DNA of 64,000 bases from Sipunculus nudus (lineage: Eukaryota > Annelida > Sipuncula > Golfingiida > Sipunculidae), in assembly GCA_026874595.1 (NCBI GenBank), contig CM049316.1, positions 5,966,339 through 6,030,338 of the forward strand. Direction: 5' to 3'. The translations under genes and the position numbers were made by a program. Shown here one piece after another: positions 11,228-23,300 of the stretch (position 1 is the stretch's first letter; every line of letters starts with the position of its first letter). The notes beneath the pieces are model-generated. The model had not been told where the DNA came from. It saw only the letters and a program-made list of their open reading frames with translations, and ran no database searches.

Positions 11228-13657
11228 AAACAAGGCCTAAAGGCCTAATGCGAACCTGTTCAAAGTTTAGGAGTATGAATGGAGGTTTATTTTTAAAATT
11301 TAATACTGATCCTTTTAAGTCCTACATATCTACCTTAGTCATTATTATTTCTGCAAAATGGACATTTCTGACCTGCAAGTTTCAGACTAGGACATTTTAA
11401 AACTAGAATATGGGTAGTCGACAAGAGATTATGTGTATCCGCAGAATTCAGAGTAGGATGAGTGAAGTGAGGCATAGATTAAGTGGCAAGGGGAATAGAG
11501 TGAGGAGTGTTGCATATTAGCACGGATGTCTGCAGTGTAAACCTGAATGTAGGTGGTGCCATCTGTCATAAAATCAAGAGAGCTGTCCATGAAGTTTAAG
11601 CCTGCAAAATTTCAGGTGAATAAGTCAAACCACTGCTGAGATATGAGTCATTTTATCCCAAGGCAGATGAACAGATGGACGCTGTGCATAAGTGGTTGCA
11701 GGTGGCGCCACCAGTTTTGCCTATGTTGAAGATCTATGTGAGATCTATACACATGCAAAATTTTGGCCCAATGGGTCAAACGGTTCCCGAGATATGAGCT
11801 TGGATGTCTACAGAGTAAACATGAATGTAGGTGGCGCCACCTGTCATAAAATCGAGAAAGCTGTCCAGGATGTATAAACCTGCAAAATTTTAGGTGGATA
11901 AGTCAAACCACTTCTGAGATATGAGTGATTTTATCCCAAGGCAGATGAACAGATGGATGCTGTGCATAAATGGCTGCAGGTGGCACCACCATCTTCACCT
12001 ATCATGAAGAGCTATGTGAGATCTATACACATGCAAAATTTTGACCCAATCAGTCAAACAGTTCCCTAGATATGAGCTTGGATGTCTGCAGAGTTAACAT
12101 GAATGTAGGTGGTGCCACCTGTCATAAAATCGAGAAAGCTGTCCAGGATGTATAAACCTGCAAAATTTCAGATGGATACGTAGAACCACTGCTGAGATAT
12201 GATTGATTTTATCCCAAGGCAGATGATCAGGTGGGAGCTGCACATAAACGGTTGCAGGTGGCGCCGTCAGTTTTGCCTATGATAAAGAGCTATATGAGAT
12301 CTATAAACATGTAAAATTTTGGCCTAATCGGTCAAACGGTTCCCCAGATATGAGCTTGGATGTCTGCAGAGTAAACGTGAATGTAGGTGGTGCCACCTGT
12401 CATAAAATCGAGAAAGCTGTCCATGATGTATAAACCTGCAAAATTTCCGGTGGATAAAACAAACCACTGCTGAGATATGAGTGATATTATCCCAAAGCGG
12501 ATGAACAGATGGACGCTGTGCAAAATTGGTTGCAGGTGGTGCCACCATTTTTAGTTTATGTTATAAAGCTATCAAAGGGCTACATTTGTGCAAAATTTTT
12601 AGCCTGATTGGTCAAACGGTTCCCGAGATATGCGGGTTTATGTGTGGGAACAGACACACAAATGGACGCTGGGCAGCGAGAAAAGGTCAGAGATCAACCA
12701 AAAATGAGGGTGTAGCAGTTCACATGTGACCTGATGATAAACCCGATTTGCTTAAAATGCAAACCAAGTTTTTTCAAACAGTTGGAAGATATAGTTCCAA
12801 TAATCTGGGAATTCTGCATCTAAACATTGTGTCTAGACGTCTAGACGCTCTGTCAAGACGTCTAGACACATTGTCTAGACACCCCCCCTGAGCCAGGTCA
12901 GTTGCCATGGTGATGTCTGGACCCCACCTGTTAGCTGAGTGATCTCTTGACTTGGCAAATCTGTTTTCAAATACAGAAAGCCTTTTTCAATTGGCTACAA
13001 TGCTTTTTAAAAGCTGTATTTACTCAATCTATTCTTATAAAACTGGCAGAACCCTACCAAAGAATAATTCTTGTAAAGTTTAAACCAATCAGCTTAACAG
13101 TTTCATCATAAATCAGTGTATAGGCTAGAAGAGTTTAAAATTACATTTTCGCTTGTAAAAAACACATTAATGTAGGTGGCGCCACCAGTACCTCAAAATC
13201 AGATCTGACATATACGACAAACATTGGTATAAAATTTGGTGATTACAGCTCTAGCCATTTCTGAGATTTTAAGTTTAGTATGCTTTTTTGCACAGATGAC
13301 TAAGTTCAACTTCCTGTAACTCGGCAAAAAATCTCCGAACTGGAACCATTCGGACAAATTCGAGAGAGATTGTTCCAAGGAACATTTCTGTGAAATACTG
13401 AACAATTCGGCTGGACAGTTTCGGAGAAGAAGATTTTTAAAGCTTTTTTAGCTTTTTCCCTATAAAATCTAAGAAAATGCAGTTAGAAAAAAATAAACAA
13501 AATCCGATATAGTTTTTTCGATGACTGATTATTTGCATAAAATTTGGTGATGTTAGCTCCTGCTGTTTTTGAGATAAGTATGGTTAACGTACTGACAACG
13601 CACGACACACGACGGACGCCGCCGCACCATCGCATAAGCTCACAGGTTCGCTAAAAA
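11228..13657 (+). mobile_element. Hairpin/subterminal-repeat element A1 (pearl/HINE-like) in ORC6 intron 6
   Basis: The 5' end has the double palindrome AGGCCTAAAGGCCT then AATGCGAACCTGT (11,233-11,259). The 3' end is CACAGGTTCGCTAAAAA (13,641-13,657), so GCGAACCTGTg is present inverted at the two ends. The interior has four copies of a ~279-bp unit (11,530-12,650), each with two GGTGGCGCCACC-type palindromes, then unique sequence and an ACG-rich stretch (ACACGACGGACGCCGCCGC) before the 3' end. No transposase is seen. Two further copies start and end the same way (29,369 and 42,307). This is the layout of Helentron-associated or pearl elements, which are mobilised in trans. Confidence 0.7.
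11530..12650 (+). repeat. Dimeric ~279-bp tandem core of element A1
   Basis: Palindrome-centred monomers alternate in two types, gcaGGTGGCGCCACCA and gtaGGTGGCGCCACCTG. They start near 11,549, 11,701, 11,830, 11,979, 12,109, 12,256, 12,385 and 12,534, giving spacings of about 149 and 130 in turn. Phrases such as CTGAGATATGAGTGATTTTATCCCAAGGCAGATGA recur once per dimer (described, not a gene). Confidence 0.8.
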
Positions 13658-13659
13658 GT

Positions 13660-14422
13660 ACAGACACAATTTTATAATAGGCGATATGTTGTTTTGGAAA
13701 TATATCATAAACAGACTCTTAATTATGTAGCCTGTTACATGAACCATTATAAATATCGATTTTGTTTGTAGCCTGTTCAGGTATATTTGTCACATTTCAA
13801 ATCCAGGAAGTGTAATAAAAAATTAAATCTGTAAAGCTGGATCTGATTTTATACAAATCACCCAATTCTTATTTTAGAAAGTGGATTGATGGTGGGGGAG
13901 GGGGATTCTTTAAAGACAAATACAGTCACCTACACAGTATTTTTATTCACTCTGGGCAGGTAGTTTAGCGTTAATGTTGAACCTTGTCTTTGTGGGTAAA
14001 TGAAAATTCACTTCAAGTAAGTGAAGGCTATGTGTAAAGAAATATACCATAATATGGTTCCATAAACCGGGTTGGCACTTGGTACTAGTACATTTACCTG
14101 CATCTGTACCAGGGACCAAATTCAAAGTACCTGTGCCTGGATGTCATGAGCAAGAGTACATGGTACCTGTACCTGGGGCCATTGTATCTGTACCTGATAT
14201 AAGATACTCTAGGCAGGGCTCGTAATACACGTTTTTGTCCATCTAAGATAGGCAAACACTTGCATGAAAAGGGATTTTTTTATGTTGTACCAATCTGTTG
14301 GAAAGGTGAACTCCCATGCAGATGTTTCCTTCATTACAAATAATGAAAAATACACAAAAAGGGAATAGTATGGTAACTTGTAAACCCCCAGCTACACTGA
14401 TACCCCTCATTATTATGGCTTC
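13660..14422. other. No gene; GTACCTG-rich stretch
   Basis: No coding or RNA signal. Between 14,087 and 14,205 the sequence repeats GTACCTG / TACCAGG words several times; similar words recur at about 16,010-16,095 on the other side of the minisatellite. Confidence 0.5.
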
Positions 14423-15210
14423 ACAGCGATAATGAAGTCATATAGTTCAGTGATGATGAAATCATAAGAGCTCAGCGATGATGAAATCATATAGCTCAGT
14501 GATGATAAAATCACAGAGCTCAGCCTTGATGAAATCACAGAGCTCAGCCTTGATGAAATCATAGAGCTCAGCGAAGATGAAATCAAAGAGCTCAGTGTTG
14601 ATGAAATCATAGAGCTCAGCCTTGATGAAATCATAGAGCTCAGCGTGGATGAAATCATAGAGCTCAGCGTGGAAGAAATCATAGAGCTCAGCATGGATGA
14701 AATCATAGAGCTAAGCGTGGATGAAATCATGGAGCTCAGCGTGGATGAAATCATAGAGCTCAGCGTGGGTGAAATCATAGAGCTCAGCGTGGATGAAATC
14801 ATAGAGCTCAGCGTGGGTGAAATCATAGAGCTCAGCGTGGATGAAATCACAGAGCTCAGCGATGATGAAATCACAGAGCACAGCGATGATGAAATCACAG
14901 AGCTCAGCGATGATGAAATCATAGAGCTCAGCGTGAATGAAATCATAGAGCTCAGCGTGGATGAAATCATAGAGCTCAGTGATGATGAAATCATAGAGCT
15001 CAGCGTGGATGAAATCATAGAGCTCAGCGATGATGAAATCATAGAGCTCAGCGTTGATGAAATCATAGAGCTCAGCGATGATGTAATCATAGAGCTCAGC
15101 GATGATGAAATCATAGAGCTCAGTGTGGATAAAATCATAGAGCTCAGCGTGGATGAAATCATAGAGCTCAGTGTTGATAAAAAATCATAGAGCTCAGCGA
15201 TGATGAACCA
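14423..15210. repeat. 24-bp minisatellite, about 33 copies, open in frames on both strands
   Basis: The unit is GATGAAATCATAGAGCTCAG plus CGTG (24 bp), with substitutions mainly in the last eight bases. As 24 is a multiple of three and the unit lacks stops in some frames, it gives a 181-codon plus-strand frame of VDEIIELS repeats and a 249-codon minus-strand frame of ISSTLSSM-type repeats. It sits in ORC6 intron 6, so neither frame needs to be expressed. Each unit holds a SacI-type GAGCTC palindrome. Confidence 0.9.
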
Positions 15211-16219
15211 TAATAGAGCAAGAGTACCATTCTAAACCCCAGTCCTATTCTTATTTTATAAGGAAATATGTTATTGGGTACTAAGGTCTATATTCAGTCA
15301 CAGCATATGTAACAAAAAGATTGCCAGGTGTTGCCATTCAGACTCTGCACCACAAAAACTTAGGTCAACCGTTTCACAGAAATTCAAAATGGAAGTGATA
15401 AGATGCATCTATAACAGAAAGGTAAAATTTCCAGCGGAAACTAGAATTATGCCTTTCCGTCAGAAATGGGAACATTTCAAAGTATTACAAACGCTGCCAA
15501 GTACATGTGTAACACTGAAAATTGATGTGCTGACATCTAGATGGAATTTATGCAATTATTGCCTCTGCCAGGAGGGTATGTTATCATCCCTGTTTGTTTG
15601 TGTGTTTGTTTGTTTACAATCATGCAATCATGAATACATAATATCATAATGTTTTCAGGGTCTTTTGGGAATGGGCCAAGGAAGAATCAATAAGATTTTT
15701 TTTTTGATCAGCCTCATGAACTATGTCAAGGAAGGACTTTCAGGAATATTCACAAATGTATAGTCACTTATGCATGCATGAATCTTGGAATATGGGCCAG
15801 ATATGTGATTGCAACCACAGGTTGGGGGAACTTCAGCATGAATCAATCTGGGCCGAACATGTGATTGCAAACAGGGTTTGGGAGCTTCTGAAAATAAGGG
15901 CCTCTCACATGGTGAAACTTGCATTCCTTAGAATGCATATTCCTAGTTATTAGTTAAGTCGTCATGGAACTGAACTTTCTTAAGTATTCAGATCTATACC
16001 ACATAAAAGTGCAGTACCTGAACCTGACTATACATCCCATATATACATCCCAAAATTATCTGTACCTCGGTACATATGTTTGTACCTTTCCCCAACCTAG
16101 TTTATATCTATGATAATTAATCCTGTATTAAATGTTAGACAGCGTAAGACCATTTATTATTTGGTCGGGATCAGACAAAAGATGTATGTCTGGTACCATG
16201 TGTATTTATGTCCACTTAC
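15211..16219. other. ORC6 intron 6 remainder, no feature recognised
   Basis: A frame at 15,389-15,649 starts MEVIRCIYNRKVKFPAET but shows no family motif and ends in a TTTG microsatellite. Nothing else is supported. Confidence 0.45.
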
Positions 16220-16285
16220 CATCTAATGTGGCCAGTTCTTCTATGAAGGTTTTGCTTCTTTTCTTACCAGATACAGACGGCTTTG
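16220..16285 (-). CDS. ORC6: ORC6 exon 6 (basic linker)
   Basis: A 66-base exon encoding KPSVSGKKRSKTFIEELATL then D, with a basic KKRSK cluster like the Lys/Arg-rich linker between the folds and the C-terminal helix of ORC6. The acceptor has a good tract (cattttttcag before CAAAGCC) and the donor is gtaagt after TTAGATG. It is phase 1 at both ends, so exon 5 could splice directly to exon 7 in frame. It is short and of low complexity; I accept it because acceptor, donor, phase and composition all fit. The CR1-like LINE begins within about 130 bases of its acceptor side. Confidence 0.82.
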
Positions 16286-16416
16286 CTGAAAAAATGATTA
16301 CTTTCATATATCTTCAGACACTTGACAGGTGATATACTGTGAGATATCAGCATCAGAATCTCTTCCTGGATATTTCAACGGTGGAATGAAGATGTGCTCA
16401 CTCTACAGTCACATGT

Positions 16417-17565
16417 ATGAACATACAGCCTGGGGATGAAGGCCTGATATGGAATTGTAAAAACTGCCGAAACATCCCAACGCAACTTAAACATATTCTT
16501 TGTGAACTTCAGTCCCTCAGACAGGAAAACAAATTAATGAAAGAAGAATTACAAGAATGTCTTAAAGTACAGTCAACTACTGAAAAACTCCTCCGAGAAT
16601 TGTCTGACAAATCCTGTAAATGTGCAGAATTGAACCATAGTATATCCAAAACCTCCAGTGAGAGACCTAACATGTCGACAACTCTGCAGGATTCATCAAA
16701 CAAACAAGCCTGGTCTGAAGTTGTATCATCCCACTCAAGACGTCACTCTACTGGGACTATCAGAAAACGTGATAATTCTTCTGCTAATAGAGCGAACACT
16801 TCTTGTGACGACTGGCCATCTTTGAACGAGACCTTCCCTGTACCTTATCACGCAGAGAAACAAAAAAATGATGACACTAACAAAGTAACACCTACAGAAG
16901 ACCTTGGTCTACAAAGCTCAGCAGAGTCAAGTTCTTCCGCTTATGTCAATACAAATGGACTTATTGATATTCAATCAAAAAGTCGTGTCTTAATATTTGG
17001 TGATTCCTTAGTGAGAGACTCCTATTCCAGTGTGGCTAACCATTTATGTGACAAGAAAATTTCTGTGTTAAGTACTAGTGGGCTCACACTTGATGATGCT
17101 TTGTCCAAACTACCAAAAACTGCAAAAGATTTGTCAAATGATGATTGTTTAGTGGTTCAAGTAGGCACAAACAACGTTTATCGTGATGACACCCTAACCT
17201 TTGTTAACAAATACACTGACATGCTGCAAAACACTAGAAGCAGCACCAACTGTAAAATTGTCAGTTTGGCAATCCCTAAATATTTACATGACAGCATTGT
17301 AAATAGAAAAATCACCATTATAAACAATGAACTGAGAAAGAGATGTGAATCCCTTGAGAATATCATATTTTGTGACTGCTCACCACCTTTGAAAAGGTCT
17401 TACTATCGATATGATGGTATACATTTTAGTAAATTCGGCACAATTGCAATGACCGGACAAATTGCCTCTAGCGTTCGATATTTTCAAAAATCGATGTACA
17501 CTAGTGAAGACAGCCTAATGGAATCTCAAAATTTTCACGGAGATCAAACAAAAACATCCATATAA
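16417..17565 (+). CDS. LINE ORF1 with SGNH/GDSL esterase domain
   Basis: 382 codons. Residues 1-30 include WNCKNC, the end of a PHD-type zinc finger; possible earlier Cys/His residues lie upstream of the ATG but behind a stop, so the finger is probably truncated. Residues ~35-65 form a coiled coil (LRQENKLMKEELQE). Residues ~190-360 form an SGNH hydrolase fold: VLIFGDSLVRDSY (nucleophile Ser block), VQVGTNNVY (Gly/Asn block) and DGIHFSKFG (catalytic Asp-His). ORF1 proteins of CR1-group elements commonly carry this esterase; its role in transposition is unclear. The frame is intact over its length, in contrast to ORF2. Confidence 0.88.
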   Translation: MNIQPGDEGLIWNCKNCRNIPTQLKHILCELQSLRQENKLMKEELQECLKVQSTTEKLLRELSDKSCKCAELNHSISKTSSERPNMSTTLQDSSNKQAWSEVVSSHSRRHSTGTIRKRDNSSANRANTSCDDWPSLNETFPVPYHAEKQKNDDTNKVTPTEDLGLQSSAESSSSAYVNTNGLIDIQSKSRVLIFGDSLVRDSYSSVANHLCDKKISVLSTSGLTLDDALSKLPKTAKDLSNDDCLVVQVGTNNVYRDDTLTFVNKYTDMLQNTRSSTNCKIVSLAIPKYLHDSIVNRKITIINNELRKRCESLENIIFCDCSPPLKRSYYRYDGIHFSKFGTIAMTGQIASSVRYFQKSMYTSEDSLMESQNFHGDQTKTSI

Positions 17566-17591
17566 CAGATGATTATTTACTAAGGAATTCA

Positions 17592-17874
17592 GTGGATGTG
17601 TACTCTGATCAGGTTAAAAGTCCTAACGTTAGTATTACAGAACAAACAAGCTCTCACTTATCAGATATTTATCAAGCATTACCTAGCACCAAACCAATTA
17701 CACCCGATAATGAAATTCCACCCTCTCTTCCTTCTATTTTGTCTCAAAACCCAAGTATATATTCTGATTTTAAGCAATATCGACTAGCTAACCAGGGTAC
17801 CATATTAGGTCATCTTAACGTTCGTAGTTTGCTACCCAAAATAGAGGAGATTCGCCTCTTGTGTTCTAGTTTAA
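17592..17874 (+). pseudogene. LINE ORF2 5' part (endonuclease start), cut by insertion
   Basis: The frame opens just after ORF1 and reads through a Ser/Pro-rich leader to LGHLNVRSLLPKIEEIRLL, the first APE-endonuclease motif with its catalytic Asn, ending CSSL at the TTAA at 17,871-17,874. It continues at 23,431 with NPHVLSLTESWL. Joining the halves at one TTAA gives codons TCT AGT TTA AAC CCT, in frame. Confidence 0.88.
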
Positions 17875-17882
17875 GGCTTTAA

Positions 17883-18430
17883 ACTCCAATAACGCCCGCC
17901 AGGGCGCGCGTTTGTCACGGGCCTGTAGTTCAAAGGCGCCTGCCCGGGCGCGCTAAAGCCCATTTTACATACCCGTAATTGGGGCAAGTTTTGGGGGTGA
18001 AATGTCTATTGTCATCCATCATATTTGTACTTAAATGAAAGAGAAAAACGTCAAGTGTTGTTCTAACATGTGACCAAGATCCAAACTGGCGCGAACGCAG
18101 ACTTGTTGGAAAAATATAAAAATGATTGACTTTCACTCACGTGGCCTTGTTACGTGGGCCCTGGTAACATGTCGGCTGCGAGAGTAAAATCAGACTCCTA
18201 CGCTAAATTCATCAGAAATCGGTAAATTACCAAATGTTGGCAATCAATCCTGGTGACAAAATCAAGTGCAGTGTGTTTACAGATTTAACTTCCGTTAAAC
18301 ATTTCCAAGATCATATATTATCCCCTTTTTTATTGGTTTAACTTGTGACCAATGATCGCCGTCCGACTGACTGACGCGTCTGACAGACACCACGCACGTG
18401 ATCTGCGTGACCTCCTTACTGTGTCATGTA
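17883..18430. other. CpG-rich block at left end of the insertion
   Basis: GC- and CpG-rich compared with its surroundings, with near-repeats GCCCGCCAGGGCGCGCG and GCCTGCCCGGGCGCGC and several CACGTG or CACGCACGTG words (e.g. about 18,390). No frame or promoter motif is convincing. It may be the end structure of the element or a captured CpG island. Confidence 0.45.
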
Positions 18431-21400
18431 CTGGCACTGGAAAACCATTTTTAACCGATATCATATAATAAAATGAGTATTTATTTTAAATATTAACATA
18501 TTTTCTTAACTAAAAATCGAAGATACTGTCATATATCATGTCGTATATATATGTGATGTCTGATTGTTTACTAGTGATCATTTCTGTGCCAAACATGTTA
18601 TGTACAATCGTAATCGGGCACAAGAACTGTCAATCATTCTAAGAGGCTTTTTGGATTGAAAATAAAATTAATACCGTCTTAAATTAGAAACAGCCAGATA
18701 TTATAGAGATATAGTTAATTTTCCAGTGTAAAATATAAAGATAACTTTATACTCCATGAAATATTGAAGTAATTATTTTACGACGTACGTGAAACTGTAC
18801 GCCTATACACCCAGATCCTTGAATATGTAAAACAAGACAGTAAGTGACTTATACGCTTGAACAAATATGTATTAATACGGTTTTAACACATACTGAACAG
18901 ATTTTACAAATTTTTATATGTGTAGTACTTCCTTTATATGTATAGGCTACATGTGTACGTGCACGTGCGCGCTTTTGTGTGTGTGTGTGTATATATATAT
19001 AGGCCTATGTGCGTATTATAATTTTCATTAGTGATTGATAAAAGCACCAGTAGTTAATTGTCACTGCCAGTGAAACAGATTTTGGGCGGAGCTGCAAAAC
19101 ATCTTTAAATATATATGGCACATAGCAAACTAAATTTTAAAAATATAACCTATTATTTTATGAATTGAAGTAAATAATTTTTTTTTTTTGTAATACGTTT
19201 GCCTATAACAGGCTATTCATTGTTGTAAGGAATAGTACTGCGTTATAAATGTTTGTACCTTTTAAACATAAAATCTGATCACTAATACCAGAACTTATAA
19301 CTCCTTTTTATATTTCATCCATGAAAGTTTCTCAAATCGGGTTCATTCGCCGCCTATATTCATAAAAAATACATAACGTATACCGCAGACTGCATATATA
19401 TCGCATATACCGTACATGCACCCGGTATAAACGCCGCTTTATATTGATATCGCTCTCAAAACCCAGTCAACGCTTGCATGCATGGCCCAGGGATTAAATA
19501 TGGAAAATGTGTCGTGGTCATGATAATCCTTTAAAGTCATACGGCGGAGTCAGTCTCAGTCATGATACATGCAAGAAGATGAATAAAATGCATTCGCCAA
19601 TCTTAAATTAGAAGCTATAGCGTATAAATATAGTGACGGTGACACAGTGAAAGTAAAATATTAAGACCAAAGATGCGGACTTTCGATATGCATGCGCATG
19701 GTGTATTCAAAATGACGATCGAGAAACCATGCAGGTGGACAAATTAGACTGAAATCTAATTGTACCTTTCCATTGCTGTAAAATAAGATTTAAAAGACGC
19801 AGGTATACAAATATATCTATATTGCAAAATGTTTGATGGCTTTGTCTCAAACTTGCCCCTTTCGAAGACCTAAAATACCACAGGGTGTCGGCTTCTATTT
19901 TTACCCACCGACCTTGTCATTTTCACGTTTGATTGACAGTTTTATTAGCACAAGGAAATTTTCCTATCACACAGAAGATTTTAGCGGAAAGACAGCACAC
20001 AACATGTGGCCAACCAGACGGGGATTCGGAGTGAAAATTACTAATTTAAATTGGCATCTATTACATTAATCATCAAAGGATAATGACATCATTTACAATG
20101 TTCGGGAACCGAACGACATGTATAATTGCCAGGTGTAGGTCATGGTCCGCGTCTCTACAGCTGACGGGACTGGTGAATACAAAATAAATAAATAAACAAA
20201 CACCCAAGAGATCATAACTTATTAGAAGATTTTGGAACATTCCAGGTGCTTCTTAAGAATTATTGAATTGTTGCTGCATATTGTTTTATAATTAACTGGA
20301 ACTCTGCCTCTCCGTGAAATCACCATGCACCTTGCAGCCTGGGGAGACCGCATGCTTTCCTGCTAAAGCTGAAGTTTTATCAGCAGTGCATGATTTCTGA
20401 CTATATGAGGGCCTAACTGTACAAAGTTGCATACGGAGGTTACCAGATTAGCTATATGATTTGAAGTTAGGTCTCGTGTATACATCTAGTTAACCAAGGA
20501 ATTGTGCATCTCAAAATTATTAAATAAATTTCCTACTTTTCTTCAAGTGAAGTTGAATTAAATAAATGTAATTATATATTATATTTCCATTTTATATTAA
20601 TTTCATATGACGTAATTATGCTTCATTTAAATGTCACTGAAATAAAGCGCAAATTGAAGACCTGGATAAGTAAGTGCATGAAGATATGTAAGCCTACGTG
20701 CGATTTTCCTCTAAGATACCAGAATGTACTGCTATGAAATCATAGTAACTAGGCATGATTTTGATAAGCATTGTTGGACTTACGTAGGCCTATATATTTG
20801 AATAACATAACATACATTAAAATGTACTGTGAAAACATGTTTCTTTGGTGTTACTTCACAGTTTAGTATCGTTTTCTCACGTTTATAAACTTTGGTATTA
20901 TGTGCATTATCCCCAATAGCACATTTTAAAAACACCTTTTCAACAATAAAAAATATTGATTTTCCGTTATTTTATATTCTTGTTAATAACGATTTGTTTA
21001 CATTAATGTGCATAGGCCTATTTATTATATATATGTAATAAATTATTGTTCCACTAGTACTACCAGTGTTTTCATTGTTTCTGATCCCTGCGGGAAAGAA
21101 TCGATTCTAATGCATACATATTGCATGACGTGAGAGGATGTTTCCAGGTAACTCCCCCCCCCCCCCCCCCCCACCACCCCCACAAAAAAAAAAAAGAATA
21201 ATCAGACCGCCAGTCGGCACAGCATCTCATGATGCTTCTTATAATAAACACGCCAGACTCAGTCACGTGAACCATGTCCATTTAAAAGACTTTACAAAAT
21301 AAACACGCCAGACCCAGTCACGTGAACCTTGCTGATGTAAAAGTAGATACGATTGGGTGAGAAAAGTTTGCAGCGTCAGTGCGTCACCGCTGGCTGAGGG

Positions 21401-21780
21401 ATGACGCGGTGAAATTGGACCGTTCAGGAAAAAAACCCAAACAGACGTGTCGTCTTGCATCTTAATTGTCCAGTAAATGTTTGATTTATTTTTATTTTTC
21501 CGTTATATTGACTAGATAGGATAATTCTGTGACTAAAGTCTGCAAAACCGCCTCGTTAATGTACCTTGTGTGCTACATATTGCTAAATTCACTCATTATC
21601 GCTCAATCACCGTCAGCCGCGGAGGGGGGGTTACTTCAAAAGAAATTGCATGGATACCCTCAATTAAGAAAATAAGAGTTTTCACAAGTGCAAGACATAT
21701 TTGTTTTGATTTTTTATTTCAAATTTTAGTACATTCGCACTGTTTCGAATGGGAAAGATTTGGATATATCAACGTTTATT
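18431..21780. other. Insertion interior, no gene recognised
   Basis: AT-rich, with microsatellite near 18,975-19,000 and a C run followed by an A run near 21,157-21,195. At about 21,244-21,330 a short phrase (ACACGCCAGACTCAGTCACGTGAACC) occurs twice about 54 bases apart. The frame at 19,833-20,069 has no recognisable motif. Confidence 0.45.
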
Positions 21781-21789
21781 TAGGCTAAT

Positions 21790-23300
21790 CGTTGATCGAA
21801 CCAAGTGCACACCTGTTTACCTGTCGCACCTGGATTTTTACCAGTGCAGATAAACAGCAATTTTATTATTGCATGAAATGTTAACAAACAGGGTAGACAC
21901 ATTTTTCCAGATTTTATTTTAAAATCAGTCAGCGATTTGTTTTTGCCTGCACATGTAAAAATATATTAATTTGACATAAAAAGGTATATTACAGGTAACC
22001 AGATAATTAGTGCATTTCACACCCATAAATTATATATTTTGCACATTGGACAAAAGTAAATAGTTTTTATTGCAATGTCCCTTATAACAAGTATAATATA
22101 TAATTTAAATTAAAAAAATGAGAATTTACCTTTATTTACCTGATCTTACCTGTGCAGGCGAGTAAACTTTTACAGGTAGAAATTGGCTAAATTGAAATCC
22201 ACAAGTCTCGTGGCTGTGCAGTTAATTAAAAGATAGTTTCTGCATATTGTTTTAACTCCTTCAAAAATTTCCACTCCACTTTTAAAATGAAAAGTTGTCT
22301 TTATATTCTGTACTTACAAAGGTAATTAAATCTGTTTAAGATCAAAGGTATCATTTCAGGTAACCCAATAAATAGTGCAGTTAGTACCTATAATTCATAA
22401 ATTTTACACATGGCACTCAAAATTAAGTTGTATGTTTTTTTTCTCCCTTATTACATGTATAAAATATATACTTCATTAAAAAAATAATTTACCTGTATTT
22501 ACCTGAACTCACCTGTACAGGTGAGTATGTTTTTATGTGTAACCGTAACCAAAATTATCAATTTATGTTTTACATGTCTGAAAAATTAAAATATAATGGT
22601 TTTACACAGTTGACACTTGTTTATCCATATTCTTCTCAGCCACTTTTCAGCATGATTTTGTCACTGCCACAGGTAATTAGATCAGTTGAAGAACAAAGGT
22701 ACTATTCACATAGGTAACTTAATTACTGTATTAAAAGCACCTGTTCTTATATCAAAATGAATTATACAGTCCATAAATAGAGAAGGTATTAATTTATAGT
22801 AACTATATTGATGAACAAGGTGTTTGCTAACATATTCAGAAAAAAAAAATTACCTTTACTTACCTGTACAGGTAAACATATGTGTTATATGTTAATAATC
22901 ATAGAATGTGCTCTTTGGGTCAGCAAGCTTTTCAGGTGAAAAATATTTGATTTCCACAGAAAAATCTAATTTACTTGCACATTCTGGTTCGTTGGTGGTT
23001 CCCTTTCCAGTATTAAACCAAATCATTTACCTTTTTCTTACCATTAATTAATAATCACCTTAGAGTGAAAAAAAATCCTTACATTTCCCTTTTTTTATCA
23101 AAGGGTTAATGGGTTACCTGAACAGGATGAAAGGGGTCATTTTGGTGATATACCAGTGAGTGGAAATACAGTTAGTACAGATTTACCTGTTTTTACCTGT
23201 ATATACCTTAGTTACATACATATCAAACCAGGTATATAGAAAATAAATAAAATAACATGATGGACATATACCTGACAGTAAAATCTGAAAATTTCACAAA
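21790..23300. repeat. Degenerate ~350-bp tandem array rich in TACCTG/CAGGTA
   Basis: Blocks with clustered TTTACCTG, CACCTG and CAGGTAA recur near 21,800, 22,135, 22,495, 22,855 and 23,180. Each is followed about 200 bases later by a related line (caggtaaCC...ATAA.TAGTGCA...). The clusters include palindromes such as CACCTGTACAGGTG (about 22,510) and TTACCTGTACAGGTAA (about 22,860). No coding signal. Confidence 0.65.

Noticed and set aside
14413-15190. Long frames (249 and 181 codons) as real proteins
   Set aside because: They arise from a 24-bp tandem repeat in an ORC6 intron, are open on both strands, lack any domain and have no splice or promoter support.
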